Positions 14,019 through 14,089 of a stretch of 14,089 bases of DNA are shown here, piece by piece. The notes beneath the pieces were generated by a model. That model was not told the DNA's origin and did no database searches. It saw only the letters and a list, made by a program, of their open reading frames with translations. The stretch covers positions 1-14,089 of the forward strand of contig WRKK01000328.1 of the NCBI GenBank assembly GCA_009782245.1, given 5' to 3'. The first letter of the stretch is position 1; the number at the start of each line of letters is the position of its first letter. This DNA is from Defluviitaleaceae bacterium. GTDB lineage: Bacteria > Bacillota > Clostridia > Lachnospirales > WQUN01. The position numbers and the translations under genes are program-made.

Positions 14019-14089
14019 CGAGGACGGGCGCCCCTACCTGTCTGCCGACAGGCAGGCGGGGACGCATATTGTAGGGGCGACCGTCCTCG
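14019..14089. repeat. Inverted-repeat element with internal CCTG palindrome, reaching the window edge
   Basis: The arm at 14019-14037 and the arm at 14071-14089 are reverse complements at 18 of 19 positions. Between them CCTGTC (14037-14042) pairs with GACAGG (14047-14052), followed by CAGGCGGGG as in the copies at 4994 and 9898. No open frame of note lies inside. It may continue past the window, so its full size is unknown. It resembles a small non-autonomous palindromic repeat rather than a coding insertion sequence. Confidence 0.55.

Noticed and set aside
1..14089. tRNA, rRNA, CRISPR array or transposase genes
   Set aside because: I looked for cloverleaf arms, evenly spaced repeats and transposase motifs on both strands and saw none I could support.

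Overview
The window reads as chromosomal DNA from a Clostridia-like Firmicute of moderately low GC. The evidence is a DnaB/DnaD-type primosome protein next to a DnaI-type helicase loader, a YtvI-type (sporulation-associated) AI-2E permease, a Zincin_1 metallopeptidase, a large chemoreceptor, strong GGAGG ribosome binding sites and TGTGGATAA DnaA boxes. One feature fits a monoderm poorly: a TolC-like protein with a signal peptide. I cannot assign a species.

Layout. (1) 1-2305 is a restriction-modification patch. It opens with the last 40 codons of a cytosine-C5 methyltransferase (+). A minus-strand pair follows: a YhdJ-like adenine methyltransferase and its overlapping, translationally coupled putative restriction endonuclease. 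A perfect 38-bp direct repeat brackets the pair. (2) 2378-4918 (-) is one large chemoreceptor with a dCache sensor carrying an amino-acid-binding signature and about five HAMP-like units in 45/46-residue register. (3) 4919-5182 is an intergenic stretch with GC-rich palindromes, followed by a small Zincin_1 metallopeptidase (-) divergent from the ytvI-like permease (+), which has a clear promoter. (4) A long bidirectional terminator separates ytvI from a leaderless GH16 beta-glucanase (-). (5) 7727-13573 is a minus-strand run in the transcription order DnaB/DnaD-like protein, DnaI-like loader, TolC-like protein, possible 38-codon peptide, M15 peptidase, purB. The first three genes are within a few bases of each other or overlap, so they are probably one transcription unit. 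(6) 13607-14089 has no convincing gene. It holds seven DnaA-box-like 9-mers (three perfect), then a mosaic of GC-rich palindromic repeats at the right edge.

How the parts relate. The DnaA-box cluster lies directly upstream of the two helicase-loading genes. Either DnaA controls the primosome operon, or the window is next to or within a replication origin region. A small palindrome family (CCTGCC-loop-GGCAGG) appears between genes at 4994 and 14037, and twice inside the M15 peptidase, where it is translated in frame within a tandem duplication. The adenine methyltransferase resembles E. coli YhdJ (ATGCAT), and by eye I found no ATGCAT in the window.

I saw no tRNA, rRNA, CRISPR array or transposase. 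All calls come from reading sequence and from memory of families; no database search was run.
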